Below the pieces are notes generated by a model. It saw only the letters and a program-made list of their open reading frames with translations, did not search any database and was not told where the DNA came from. Position numbers and translations under genes: made by a program. A stretch of 64,000 nucleotides of DNA, taken from Planktothrix agardhii NIES-204. Lineage in GTDB: Bacteria > Cyanobacteriota > Cyanobacteriia > Cyanobacteriales > Microcoleaceae. Where the stretch lies: NCBI GenBank assembly GCA_003609755.1, contig AP017991.1, positions 1,567,501-1,631,500 on the forward strand. The letters run 5' to 3'. Shown here in pieces: positions 37,567 to 44,876 of the stretch; position 1 is the first letter of the stretch; the number at the start of each line of letters is the position of its first letter.

Positions 37567-38244
37567 TTATTGGATTTGGGTAGTTAATTTCTCGCCTAGT
37601 TTGGGTTCTGTTCCTTTGAGAATTCGATCAATATTAGTCCGGTGTCGCCAGATGACGTAAATTCCCCCGGCGATCGCAAAAATTTGATAGGGCAGAGGTT
37701 CCCCAGTTATAATCATTAAAATGGCAATCCCGATCGCTCCGAAAATTGAACTCAAGGAAACAATTCGAGAAATTGCTAAAACCAGGGCAAAAATTCCTAG
37801 GGTTGCTAGGGCTAATTTCCAATCTAAGGCAAATAAAACTCCCAGACTAGAAGCAACAGATTTTCCTCCTTTCCAGCCGATCCAAATAGATTTTGTATGA
37901 CCAATAATTACAATTAATCCACTAGAAGCAGCTATCCAATATTGTAATATATCAGGATGTTGGATTCCGGCATGGGTAGCGAGTTCGGAGGTAAAAGAGA
38001 GGGAATAAATCCAAAAAACCAGAAGAACTGCTAAGGTTCCTTTTAAAATATCAATCAATAAAACCAGTAAAGCCGGGAATTTTCCCAAGGTTCGCAGGAT
38101 ATTGGTTGCCCCCGTAGAACCGGAACCCTCAGCCAACATATCAACTCCATAAAACCAGCGTCCGATGGCGTATCCCGTGGGTATGGAACCCAAGAAATAG
38201 GCCGTTACTAATAATCCGGTATTAATTAATAACCATTCAATCAT
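37567..38244 (-). CDS. plsY: Glycerol-3-phosphate acyltransferase PlsY
   Basis: 225 residues, seven or so membrane helices. It transfers acyl groups from acyl phosphate to glycerol 3-phosphate, the first step of phospholipid synthesis with PlsX. Motifs: GSIPTGYAIGRWFYGVD, GSGSTGATNILRTLGK, and IGHTKSIWIGWKGGKSVASSLG, all diagnostic. It lies 36 nt downstream of the DUF3086 gene, an order seen in other cyanobacteria. Confidence 0.95.
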   Translation of the reverse strand: MIEWLLINTGLLVTAYFLGSIPTGYAIGRWFYGVDMLAEGSGSTGATNILRTLGKFPALLVLLIDILKGTLAVLLVFWIYSLSFTSELATHAGIQHPDILQYWIAASSGLIVIIGHTKSIWIGWKGGKSVASSLGVLFALDWKLALATLGIFALVLAISRIVSLSSIFGAIGIAILMIITGEPLPYQIFAIAGGIYVIWRHRTNIDRILKGTEPKLGEKLTTQIQ

Positions 38245-38280
38245 GTTTAAAAGACCGTTATTTTCAAGTTGCCGAAGTTG

Positions 38281-39528
38281 TTAAAACCGTTCAGTAGGTG
38301 GTTGTTGGGTTTGGGGGTCGGGGGCCAGGGCCAACCAGAGGGGAAATTGCAGTAAAGATAGACTAATTCTATCTTCCATATCATCAATAATAATGAAGGG
38401 TAAGCGTCCTTCTTTGACCAAACGATCGGCTTTTTGAGAAAGAACTTCCGCTTCTTCAAATAAAACAATTCCCTGTTCTGGGCCGAAATCTCGACGGTCA
38501 ATCCCTAAACAATCTTGGAGACCGCGGCGCCATTCTCCCAACCGTTCGGGACTATTGGCTAAAACCAGGGTTCTTAGGCGGTTTCCATAGATATTTCTCA
38601 ATATAGAAATCGTTGCCGAGGCGACTAATATATTCTGTAAACGACTGCCCATGGTGCGTAAGGCGCCCCGTCCTCCTTGGTTAAAAAACCAATTGGAAAC
38701 CCGTTTGGCGTGAATGGGTTCAAAGGTGCGGCGCAGTTGCCAAGGGGGGCCATAATAGTCGGGAGCGTTGCGATATTGATCGAGGAGTTGGCGAATTCGT
38801 TGGGTTTGTTCGGCAAAACCCGGTTCTGAAAATTGTGGGTTTGCAGTGTTTTGAGGATTTTCTACGGGGATGATCACCTTCGCCACCTCTCGCGGTTGGG
38901 CGGGGATTGGGGGTTCGGGTGGGTTTTCGGGTATGAGTTCTAATTGTTCGGTGGTGGCGACTAAATCCTGTAAACTCCCGACTAAATAATCCTTAAATCC
39001 CTGGACTCGGATAGCGAGTTCTTGGGAGACGCCCGCAAAGGAGGTTCGCATTTCTTTTTGGATGCGATCGCGACGACGTTCGAGTTTTTCGATTTCGATT
39101 TGTAAGGTTTGTTTGCGTTGTTCTAATTGATCTAAGGCGGAGGAGATCAATTTTCCCATGGACTGGGTTAATACCAGTTGTTCCTGTTGGATGCGTTCGT
39201 TGGTCTCCTGTAACCCGATAATTCTTTTTTGTAGTTCCTGTTCTTGAATCTGTAATCGTTTCACCCGTTGGTCTAACTGGGTGGTAACTTCTTCTATGGG
39301 TTCGGACATTAGACGTTCGGACAAGCTCGGTGAGGTTGCGAAATTTGATCCCGGTTCAGGATTGTGGAGTTCGTTGGACTCCCAGGGGTCAGCGATGGGT
39401 AAAGGATTCATATTAATTGAGTTCCCTCCGGTTTCTCCAAGAGAGGGATTAAAGGGTGGCGTTGATGAAGAAGTTACCCCGCTTACAGGTGGGTTTTGAT
39501 CTCGGATTTGAGTTTCGTCTGAATTCAT
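38281..39528 (-). CDS. DUF3086-family protein
   Basis: 415 residues. Residues 1-70 are low complexity. About 75-165 form a coiled coil (QLDQRVKRLQIQEQELQKRI, then LEQRKQTLQIEIEKLERRRD). About 245-410 are the conserved globular part (YGPPWQLRRTFEPIHAKRV, VLANSPERLGEWRRGLQDCLG). The family is cyanobacterial and of unknown function. The tight spacing to plsY suggests a link to membrane or cell envelope, by context only. The 238-base gap upstream holds only repeats and the start region of the next gene. Confidence 0.85.
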   Translation of the reverse strand: MNSDETQIRDQNPPVSGVTSSSTPPFNPSLGETGGNSINMNPLPIADPWESNELHNPEPGSNFATSPSLSERLMSEPIEEVTTQLDQRVKRLQIQEQELQKRIIGLQETNERIQQEQLVLTQSMGKLISSALDQLEQRKQTLQIEIEKLERRRDRIQKEMRTSFAGVSQELAIRVQGFKDYLVGSLQDLVATTEQLELIPENPPEPPIPAQPREVAKVIIPVENPQNTANPQFSEPGFAEQTQRIRQLLDQYRNAPDYYGPPWQLRRTFEPIHAKRVSNWFFNQGGRGALRTMGSRLQNILVASATISILRNIYGNRLRTLVLANSPERLGEWRRGLQDCLGIDRRDFGPEQGIVLFEEAEVLSQKADRLVKEGRLPFIIIDDMEDRISLSLLQFPLWLALAPDPQTQQPPTERF

Positions 39529-39726
39529 GCAATTGAGCGTCCCGGTCTAAACACAAGGGGATGTAATGGGTGAAAGTATAGCGTTTTGTTCGGTTATTGG
39601 GGTGTTTAGACAGGTTTGTTACCCTGACCTGTTAGAGTGATTGTAGCATTACTTCAACTTCTGAATTAATTCAATGACTGACTATGGAATCATCTGTATC
39701 GGCATAGCTTTGCAAAGGCACGTCCC

Positions 39727-39757
39727 TACACTGATAACTGATAATGCGGATACTTGA
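39727..39757. repeat. 30-bp dispersed repeat, second copy at 847-877
   Basis: CTGATAACTGATAATGCGG followed by ATACTTGATAAC here matches, in inverted orientation and with about two differences, the sequence at 847-877. That copy encodes the tail of the small zinc-finger protein. Confidence 0.7.
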
Positions 39758-39766
39758 TAACGGAAA

Positions 39767-40408
39767 ATGGGAATAGAATTACGCAGTTACGTCTATTTAG
39801 ATAATCTTCAACGGCAACACGCGGCCTATATTGGTACGGTGTCCCTGGGTTTTTTGCCTTTACCTGGGGATTCTTCTTTGTGGATTGAAGTTTCTCCTGG
39901 GATTGAAATTAACCGGATTACGGATATTGCTTTGAAAGCTACCTCGGTGCGTCCTGGGGTGTTGTTTATTGAGCGGCTTTATGGTCTTTTAGAAATTCAT
40001 TCGAGCCGTCAAGGAGATACAATTACCGCAGGACGGGCAATTTTGGATTTTTTAGGGTTACGAGAAAGCGATCGCCTCAAACCTCAAGTTATGTCTAGTC
40101 AAATTATTCGTAATCTTGACCCCCACCAAGCTCAATTAATTAATCGTAACCGTCGAGGACAATTAATTTTAGGCGGTCAAAGTTTATATATTTTGGAAGT
40201 TCAACCCGCAGCTTATGCTGCTTTAGCGGCGAATGAAGCGGAAAAAGCCTCGTTAATTAATATTCTGCAAGTGACGGCCGTTGGTAGTTTTGGACGGCTG
40301 TATTTAGGGGGAGAAGAACGGGATATTATGGTAGGTTCACAAGCGGCTTTAGAAGCGATTGAAAATGTATCGGGACGAGAATACGGAGGCAGTTTTAATC
40401 CCGAATAA
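39767..40408 (+). CDS. BMC-like (microcompartment shell-related) protein, tentative
   Basis: 213 residues. Residues about 35-95 ([40 protein letters not shown]) and about 165-205 ([33 protein letters not shown]) follow the alternating strand-helix pattern of BMC shell domains. Between them lies a stretch with [19 protein letters not shown] recall closely similar cyanobacterial proteins annotated as BMC-domain, but the match is by eye. Its last six codons recur in the repeat at 47.81 kb. Confidence 0.5.
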   Translation: MGIELRSYVYLDNLQRQHAAYIGTVSLGFLPLPGDSSLWIEVSPGIEINRITDIALKATSVRPGVLFIERLYGLLEIHSSRQGDTITAGRAILDFLGLRESDRLKPQVMSSQIIRNLDPHQAQLINRNRRGQLILGGQSLYILEVQPAAYAALAANEAEKASLINILQVTAVGSFGRLYLGGEERDIMVGSQAALEAIENVSGREYGGSFNPE

Positions 40409-40455
40409 ATAGGAGAAAAAATATGGCAAATCCAGAATATTTAGCTTTATTACAA
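40391..40455. repeat. Island-flanking direct repeat, left copy
   Basis: About 65 bp that begin in the last codons of the BMC-like gene and continue through the ribosome site and first ten codons of the next ORF. A copy with a handful of mismatches lies at 47809-47873 in the same orientation. The two bracket the 7.4-kb minus-strand toxin/dynamin island. Confidence 0.85.
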
Positions 40456-40536
40456 TGGGGATCTCAACGTTGGCAAATATCGCTTAAATTAATATTCCCT
40501 TTGATTTGGTGCACTTGCCTGTACCGTGATGTTTGA
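40423..40536 (+). pseudogene. Truncated start of a downstream gene (possible pentapeptide-repeat protein)
   Basis: AGGAGA precedes an ATG that opens MANPEYLALLQWGSQRW. This N-terminus is common in cyanobacterial pentapeptide-repeat proteins. After about 18 codons the sequence loses this character and stops at 40536, directly against the island's last gene. The rest of the gene is gone. Recognition of the family is tentative. Confidence 0.5.
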
Positions 40537-40920
40537 TCAAACCTTCACCACGGGAACAAACTCCTCTAACTGCACTTGTAAGTCATCCACGAGCATTAAA
40601 CGATACCTTTCTGTAGATTTCAACTTTTGGAAAACATAACTAGCAAAATCATTACACCAATTTTGCCTATCAAATTCAGTGGAGATATTCAGTGCTCTGA
40701 TTGATAAATTATAAGGGTATTCTTCAAATTTGATATCGTGATCGTTTTCAAAATCATGCTTTCCTATAGTCAGAGTGATGGTTGAGTTACGAAATTCATA
40801 CCAGTTATCAGTCCCATCAGAAAAAAGCTCGAACTTTAGAACCAATATCAACTCTAATTCTTTGATTAAATATTCGATTTTCTGGGGAAAGTCTACAAAA
40901 ATATCTAGTGTGCGAGACAT
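40537..40920 (-). CDS. 127-residue protein, candidate immunity for the CdiA-CT-like toxin
   Basis: Small acidic protein with alternating strands (ELILVLKFELFSDGTDNWYEF, NSTITLTIGKHD) and two helices. It has no recognised family. It directly follows the RNase-like toxin gene (11-nt gap) as the last gene of the island. That is the usual place and size for a cognate immunity protein, and the role is inferred from this alone. It ends against the truncated pentapeptide-like ORF. Confidence 0.55.
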   Translation of the reverse strand: MSRTLDIFVDFPQKIEYLIKELELILVLKFELFSDGTDNWYEFRNSTITLTIGKHDFENDHDIKFEEYPYNLSIRALNISTEFDRQNWCNDFASYVFQKLKSTERYRLMLVDDLQVQLEEFVPVVKV

Positions 40921-40931
40921 AAAAACCTCCT

Positions 40932-41369
40932 TTATTGAAACTCAGTAAAAGTGATGTCATAGCGATCGCCAATAATTCGGACGCGATCAATTTTTCCGCG
41001 TGTAATATTTTTCGCCCTCTCCAAACCTCGTTCTGCCTCAGACTCTATCAACCCAGATGTCCTAGCATCTATAATTATATCCCTAGCTTGTCCCCCTCGT
41101 CTAATCGAGTTGTTGATCTGATTTTTTACTGTCGCGCTTGTAGCACCAAAATCCAGACTTTTAAATTCAGTAGGTTTTCCATCTACCTCAGCATCGGGAT
41201 TTCTACCTCCATCGGTTTTTTCTGCTAAGGCTTTAACATTTTTTCCCTCTCTTTCGAGAAATTCCGCGATCGCTCTTTCGGTTGCACCAAAAGCTCTTTC
41301 TGATTCATCAATACTGCCACAATTAGCCGAATTTTGCTTAGGGGTTTGGTTAGTCCCGTTATTCACCAT
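40932..41369 (-). CDS. CdiA C-terminal-type tRNA nuclease toxin (orphan)
   Basis: 145 residues. About 45-145 match the CdiA-CT / BECR-fold nuclease pattern: GGRNPDAEVDGKPTEFKSLD, GGQARDIIIDAR, and KNITRGKIDRVRIIGDRYDI. D59, E68 and K70 are plausible active-site residues. In known contact-inhibition systems this domain cleaves tRNA after delivery by a giant exoprotein. Here it is a free-standing gene with an N-terminal Asn/Ser-rich tail and no secretion signal, so it is an orphan toxin module or is exported by partners in the island. Confidence 0.7.
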   Translation of the reverse strand: MVNNGTNQTPKQNSANCGSIDESERAFGATERAIAEFLEREGKNVKALAEKTDGGRNPDAEVDGKPTEFKSLDFGATSATVKNQINNSIRRGGQARDIIIDARTSGLIESEAERGLERAKNITRGKIDRVRIIGDRYDITFTEFQ

Positions 41370-41452
41370 TTTTTGTTCCTTAAAACTTGGGCTGGTGTCA
41401 TGATCGTATCCCGCCCTGGACTTTCCAATTATCCCCTAAATTAATATTTTTA

Positions 41453-41728
41453 TTACCGATATAAAGGAGTTACTTGAACTTTTAGCATCTCCCAAGTTTG
41501 TCTTTCCATATTCAAGATATTGCCCACTTCTTGCAAGAGTTCATAACTCTTTAAATCTATGGAAATTTCTTCTTCAATGAGGATATCACACAAAGTCTCT
41601 AAGGCTAAATTCCACTCGCCCGCATGAATATCAGAAACTATAAATTCTATTTGAGTCTCTGACAGTTGTGGTTTTACGATATTAATGACTTGATGGAGTT
41701 TACTTTCTACAAGTTTATAATTAAACAT
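41453..41728 (-). CDS. MafI-like immunity protein
   Basis: 91 residues, all helical. IVSDIHAGEWNLALETLCDIL followed by a hydrophilic turn and LLQEVGNILNMERQTWEML match the MafI immunity family, which protects against MafB-type polymorphic toxins in Neisseria and elsewhere. No MafB protein is adjacent; the nearest candidates are the 144-residue toxin-like protein upstream or the CdiA-CT-like RNase downstream. Confidence 0.65.
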   Translation of the reverse strand: MFNYKLVESKLHQVINIVKPQLSETQIEFIVSDIHAGEWNLALETLCDILIEEEISIDLKSYELLQEVGNILNMERQTWEMLKVQVTPLYR

Positions 41729-41805
41729 TTATTTAGCTCCTGACAAAATTGCTAGGGATTTTTAGGTAGATTCGTTGGGACTCCTGGAATCGCACTATTG
41801 TACTT

Positions 41806-42378
41806 TTACGGTAGTTTCTCCCGCAGGTTAAGCCAAGTATTTAGTTTTTCATCTAAAACATATTTATCGCTGTCAGCGAGTGCTGCGATAACTTTCAATC
41901 TATTTTTAAGTTGTCTTAATTCGCGAATTTCTGCAATGGGCAGCATTTTCCAATTAGCCGCCTTTTTTTCCACATCTTCGGGCGACTCTTTGATGTTATC
42001 CCAAAACCATTGTAAAATTAAGTTAACATCAAGAACGCAATGATCGGAAATTACTCCAAGTTTCGCGATCGCGCCAGCCCGGAGCATCATTGAGGAAATC
42101 CTAAAAGACTTACCACTTCCTGTTTTTTTGTGTTCGGCATTATCGGCTAGGCGATCGTAAATTGTGGTGGCTACTTCTGCCCATTGGCTATCAGGTAAAT
42201 CAGAATTATTTTGACCTTTTCGAGCCTTAGCAGAGGAAACATCAGCTAATAATAACCAGTTAAACTCTTGTAGTTGGGTGGCTTGATCTGAAAATATCTT
42301 TTTTACCCAAATCAGTACGGATTCGGCATCTTGTTCGAGAATGCTATCAATTGATATTGTCGTAGGAGATTGAGTCAT
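41806..42378 (-). CDS. 190-residue protein of unknown function
   Basis: No family recognised. It is mainly helical, with ILEQDAESVLIWVKKIFSDQ at the start and an Arg/Lys-rich centre (AEHKKTGSGKSFRISSMMLR). It follows the toxin-like 144-residue gene by 7 nt, so the two are translationally close. An immunity or chaperone role is possible from position only. Confidence 0.6.
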   Translation of the reverse strand: MTQSPTTISIDSILEQDAESVLIWVKKIFSDQATQLQEFNWLLLADVSSAKARKGQNNSDLPDSQWAEVATTIYDRLADNAEHKKTGSGKSFRISSMMLRAGAIAKLGVISDHCVLDVNLILQWFWDNIKESPEDVEKKAANWKMLPIAEIRELRQLKNRLKVIAALADSDKYVLDEKLNTWLNLREKLP

Positions 42379-42385
42379 AATTTAT

Positions 42386-42820
42386 CTACTCCACATATTC
42401 GATATCAGCATTACTTGTGTCAACTCCTTGCTGCCTAAAGGCTGTTATTCCTAGTTCTAAACTCTCTGAAGTCGGTCTAAAATGCCCGCTATGATTGCTG
42501 ATAGTTAGCAAAATATATAAACCGTTGCTGCCGACAATCTCGGCTTCTCCCGCAGCCAAAACAGGCTCACCCAGAGTTATAACTGTATGGTAGATTTCAT
42601 TGTTAACATCTAAAAATTTCGGAATTACAAAGAGTTCTAGTTTTGTTGTTACTGCCCATTTGACAGTCCCTTCATTAATTATATCGTCAAATCCTGCTTC
42701 TCCCACTTTAATAGGTCTGATGCCTAAATCTTCTGCTGACCGAAGTTCATCATTTAAAGTCCCAGGAGACTGATTGGAAAAGCGAGGGATGGGAGCATTA
42801 TTTGAAAATGATTGTGTCAC
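42386..42820 (-). CDS. Polymorphic-toxin-like C-terminal domain protein
   Basis: 144 residues. After a Ser/Asn-rich leader comes RSAEDLGIRPIKVGEAGFDD, then VKWAVTTKLELFVIPKF, GEPVLAAGEAEIVGSNGLY and NHSGHFRPTSESLELGI. I associate this block with C-terminal domains of Rhs-like and other polymorphic toxins in actinobacteria and cyanobacteria. I cannot name its enzymatic class. The His of NHSGHF and the Glu/Ser that follow are candidate active residues. There is no secretion signal. Confidence 0.55.
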   Translation of the reverse strand: MTQSFSNNAPIPRFSNQSPGTLNDELRSAEDLGIRPIKVGEAGFDDIINEGTVKWAVTTKLELFVIPKFLDVNNEIYHTVITLGEPVLAAGEAEIVGSNGLYILLTISNHSGHFRPTSESLELGITAFRQQGVDTSNADIEYVE

Positions 42821-42865
42821 GACAGAATTTAACGATAATTCACTTTATATTCAAAGACGCATATC

Positions 42866-44170
42866 TTATAGTGCATATATACCTGGTTCATCGTCATTCC
42901 CAGGGATAATTTCTTGGCTGCTTTTCACCCCTTTACTTTCGCACAGATCGGCAAAAGATTCTAAACTTTCTAATCTGGCTGAAAGTTCGCTCAAACTATC
43001 TAAATATTCAGCTACTGCAATTTGGTGATGAGTCCAGGCTTGATCAAATTTAGTAGCACTATAGGACATATCAAATTCTACATCAACGTTAGTTTTTTTG
43101 CTTCTAATTTGCTCTGGAGATAAGGCGCGATCGCTTGTTGATATTTGCGTAATTCGTTCGACTCGTTCGGGGGTAATATAGTGATTAAACCGATCATTAC
43201 TAAAGCGATAAGCGGTAGATAAATAAGTGTTTTCATGATTAATTAATGCTTGACCCCATCTTTCCGCTACTTGTTTAAATTGGGGGACTTCTATCGTCAG
43301 TAATTCTTTAGCTTCTTGATGTTTTCCTATTTCTAAGAGAAGATTGGCTTCTGTTGCGATGGCTACAGCCCAACCTTGAATAGAAACATCAGCATTAAGC
43401 ATAATTTCAGCATCTAATTCTGGGGTAGCTTGTATGGCTTGATTACTGAGAAATAATCGCACTCTGGAAGCGGTTTTAATGGCCGATCTTGGTGATTCAT
43501 CAGGAAAACGAGAACGATCGTCAAGTTGAGCTTTTAAATCGGCAATTTCTTTAATTAGCATAGCTTGATGAAGATGGGAAATCGCTTTGGCGAGGCTTTT
43601 TTGTTTTTGGCGGCTATCTTCTACTAATAAATACAAATAGGCCAATTGTCCAGAGATAATATCTAAGCGCTCGTCAACCTTATCTAAGCGCTTATCAACA
43701 TGAATAAAACCTTCGCTTAAGTTCTTTTCAATCCGATCTAAGCCAGCTTCAACTCGATTAAAACCTGCTTCCATTGATTGTTGAATATTGCCTAAAGTGT
43801 TTTGAATTTGGTGCAGTTTATAGCCCATATAGGCAAAGCCAGCAACACTAACACCAAGGTTTAAAACACTTGCGCCCGCAGCAATTTGAGTTAATCCCAT
43901 TACTGAGGATAGGGTTTTTTCAATACCCATTAATTTATGATAGGTAAGCCCATGACCAATAATATCAACTCCTCCCAAGATGGGGGAAAAGGGAACTGTC
44001 ATCAGTTTGCTAGTTAGTCCGGGCGTTTCGGCTAAATGGCGGACAATTTGACCCCCATTTGCAGTACCCGCAGCCCATCGAATTACGCTTCCATAGCGTG
44101 TCATTGAACCATCGAGTAAACCCTTGATAATTTCGGGATTGTTAACTAAAAGAGTGGTATCAATTAACAT
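42866..44170 (-). CDS. Hydrophobic/coiled-coil protein of the dynamin island
   Basis: 434 residues. Residues 60-125 are glycine-rich and hydrophobic (LTQIAAGASVLNLGVSVAGF), enough for one or two membrane helices. They are followed by heptads (about 125-215) with repeated VxxRLDKVDERLD units, then a helical domain with ATPELDAEIMLNADVSIQGW. There is no known family. The layout of a membrane-inserting hairpin plus coiled coil resembles pore-forming or tethering proteins. It lies 15 nt after the glycine-zipper gene and upstream of the toxin-like gene. Confidence 0.65.
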   Translation of the reverse strand: MLIDTTLLVNNPEIIKGLLDGSMTRYGSVIRWAAGTANGGQIVRHLAETPGLTSKLMTVPFSPILGGVDIIGHGLTYHKLMGIEKTLSSVMGLTQIAAGASVLNLGVSVAGFAYMGYKLHQIQNTLGNIQQSMEAGFNRVEAGLDRIEKNLSEGFIHVDKRLDKVDERLDIISGQLAYLYLLVEDSRQKQKSLAKAISHLHQAMLIKEIADLKAQLDDRSRFPDESPRSAIKTASRVRLFLSNQAIQATPELDAEIMLNADVSIQGWAVAIATEANLLLEIGKHQEAKELLTIEVPQFKQVAERWGQALINHENTYLSTAYRFSNDRFNHYITPERVERITQISTSDRALSPEQIRSKKTNVDVEFDMSYSATKFDQAWTHHQIAVAEYLDSLSELSARLESLESFADLCESKGVKSSQEIIPGNDDEPGIYAL

Positions 44171-44185
44171 TTTAATTAATCCTAT

Positions 44186-44839
44186 TTAACGACTATAAAC
44201 TCTAATATTTTCGTAGGCTTCCATTTGCAATCTAGGGGAGATTGTAAGATTAACTGATAAATCAGCTAATTTACGGAAAGCATCGAATCTATCCAGTTGA
44301 TTCACATTAGAATTGAACCCTTCATCGGCTTGATTTAGCTCTATAGAGAGTAGATAAATATCATATTCTGATTCTGCTCCTTTGGCGACTGAATACTTCC
44401 CGATATTAGGTTCTATTTTAGAGTATTCAGTTTCAGAGCCTACCCATAAATATTTCGTGATTTCATAAAGAGATTCCCCATCTTTAAAATCAATGCGTCT
44501 CTTTGCTTTCAGTGATTCAAGAAAATCTACCTGTGCATGAGAAACTACTAAAACTAAAAACTGTTTAGTAGTTATTTTTACTGGAAGAGTTGGAGTTGGA
44601 ATTGGAGGTGTTTGAACTGTAGAAATGCTAGAAGACGAAGAATTAGAGTTAAATTTTTCGGGTTCTTCTCTATGAGTTGGCTGTTGTGATTGCTCCTCTT
44701 TTAGCTGTTTAAATTTTGCTCCTACTAATGCTCCTCCTGCTGCTCCTACAAATGCTCCTCCTGGCCCTCCTACTAATAGTCCTCCTACTGCTCCTATTGC
44801 TGCTCCTACTGCTACTAGATCTAGATCGTTAGGTTCCAT
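44186..44839 (-). CDS. Glycine-zipper membrane protein of the dynamin island
   Basis: 217 residues. Residues 8-45 are a glycine zipper (AAIGAVGGLLVGGPGGAFVG and GAAGGALVGAKF), likely membrane-inserting. They are followed by a Ser/Pro linker (about 50-90) and a C-terminal domain of about 120 residues (KQFLVLVVSHAQVDFLES; DGESLYEITKYLWVG) with no known family. Glycine zippers occur in pore formers and in outer-membrane or vesicle proteins. The gene lies 37 nt after the dynamin-like gene. Confidence 0.65.
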   Translation of the reverse strand: MEPNDLDLVAVGAAIGAVGGLLVGGPGGAFVGAAGGALVGAKFKQLKEEQSQQPTHREEPEKFNSNSSSSSISTVQTPPIPTPTLPVKITTKQFLVLVVSHAQVDFLESLKAKRRIDFKDGESLYEITKYLWVGSETEYSKIEPNIGKYSVAKGAESEYDIYLLSIELNQADEGFNSNVNQLDRFDAFRKLADLSVNLTISPRLQMEAYENIRVYSR

Positions 44840-44876
44840 TTTTTAACTCCTGAATTTCATTAGTTTAAAACTTACT

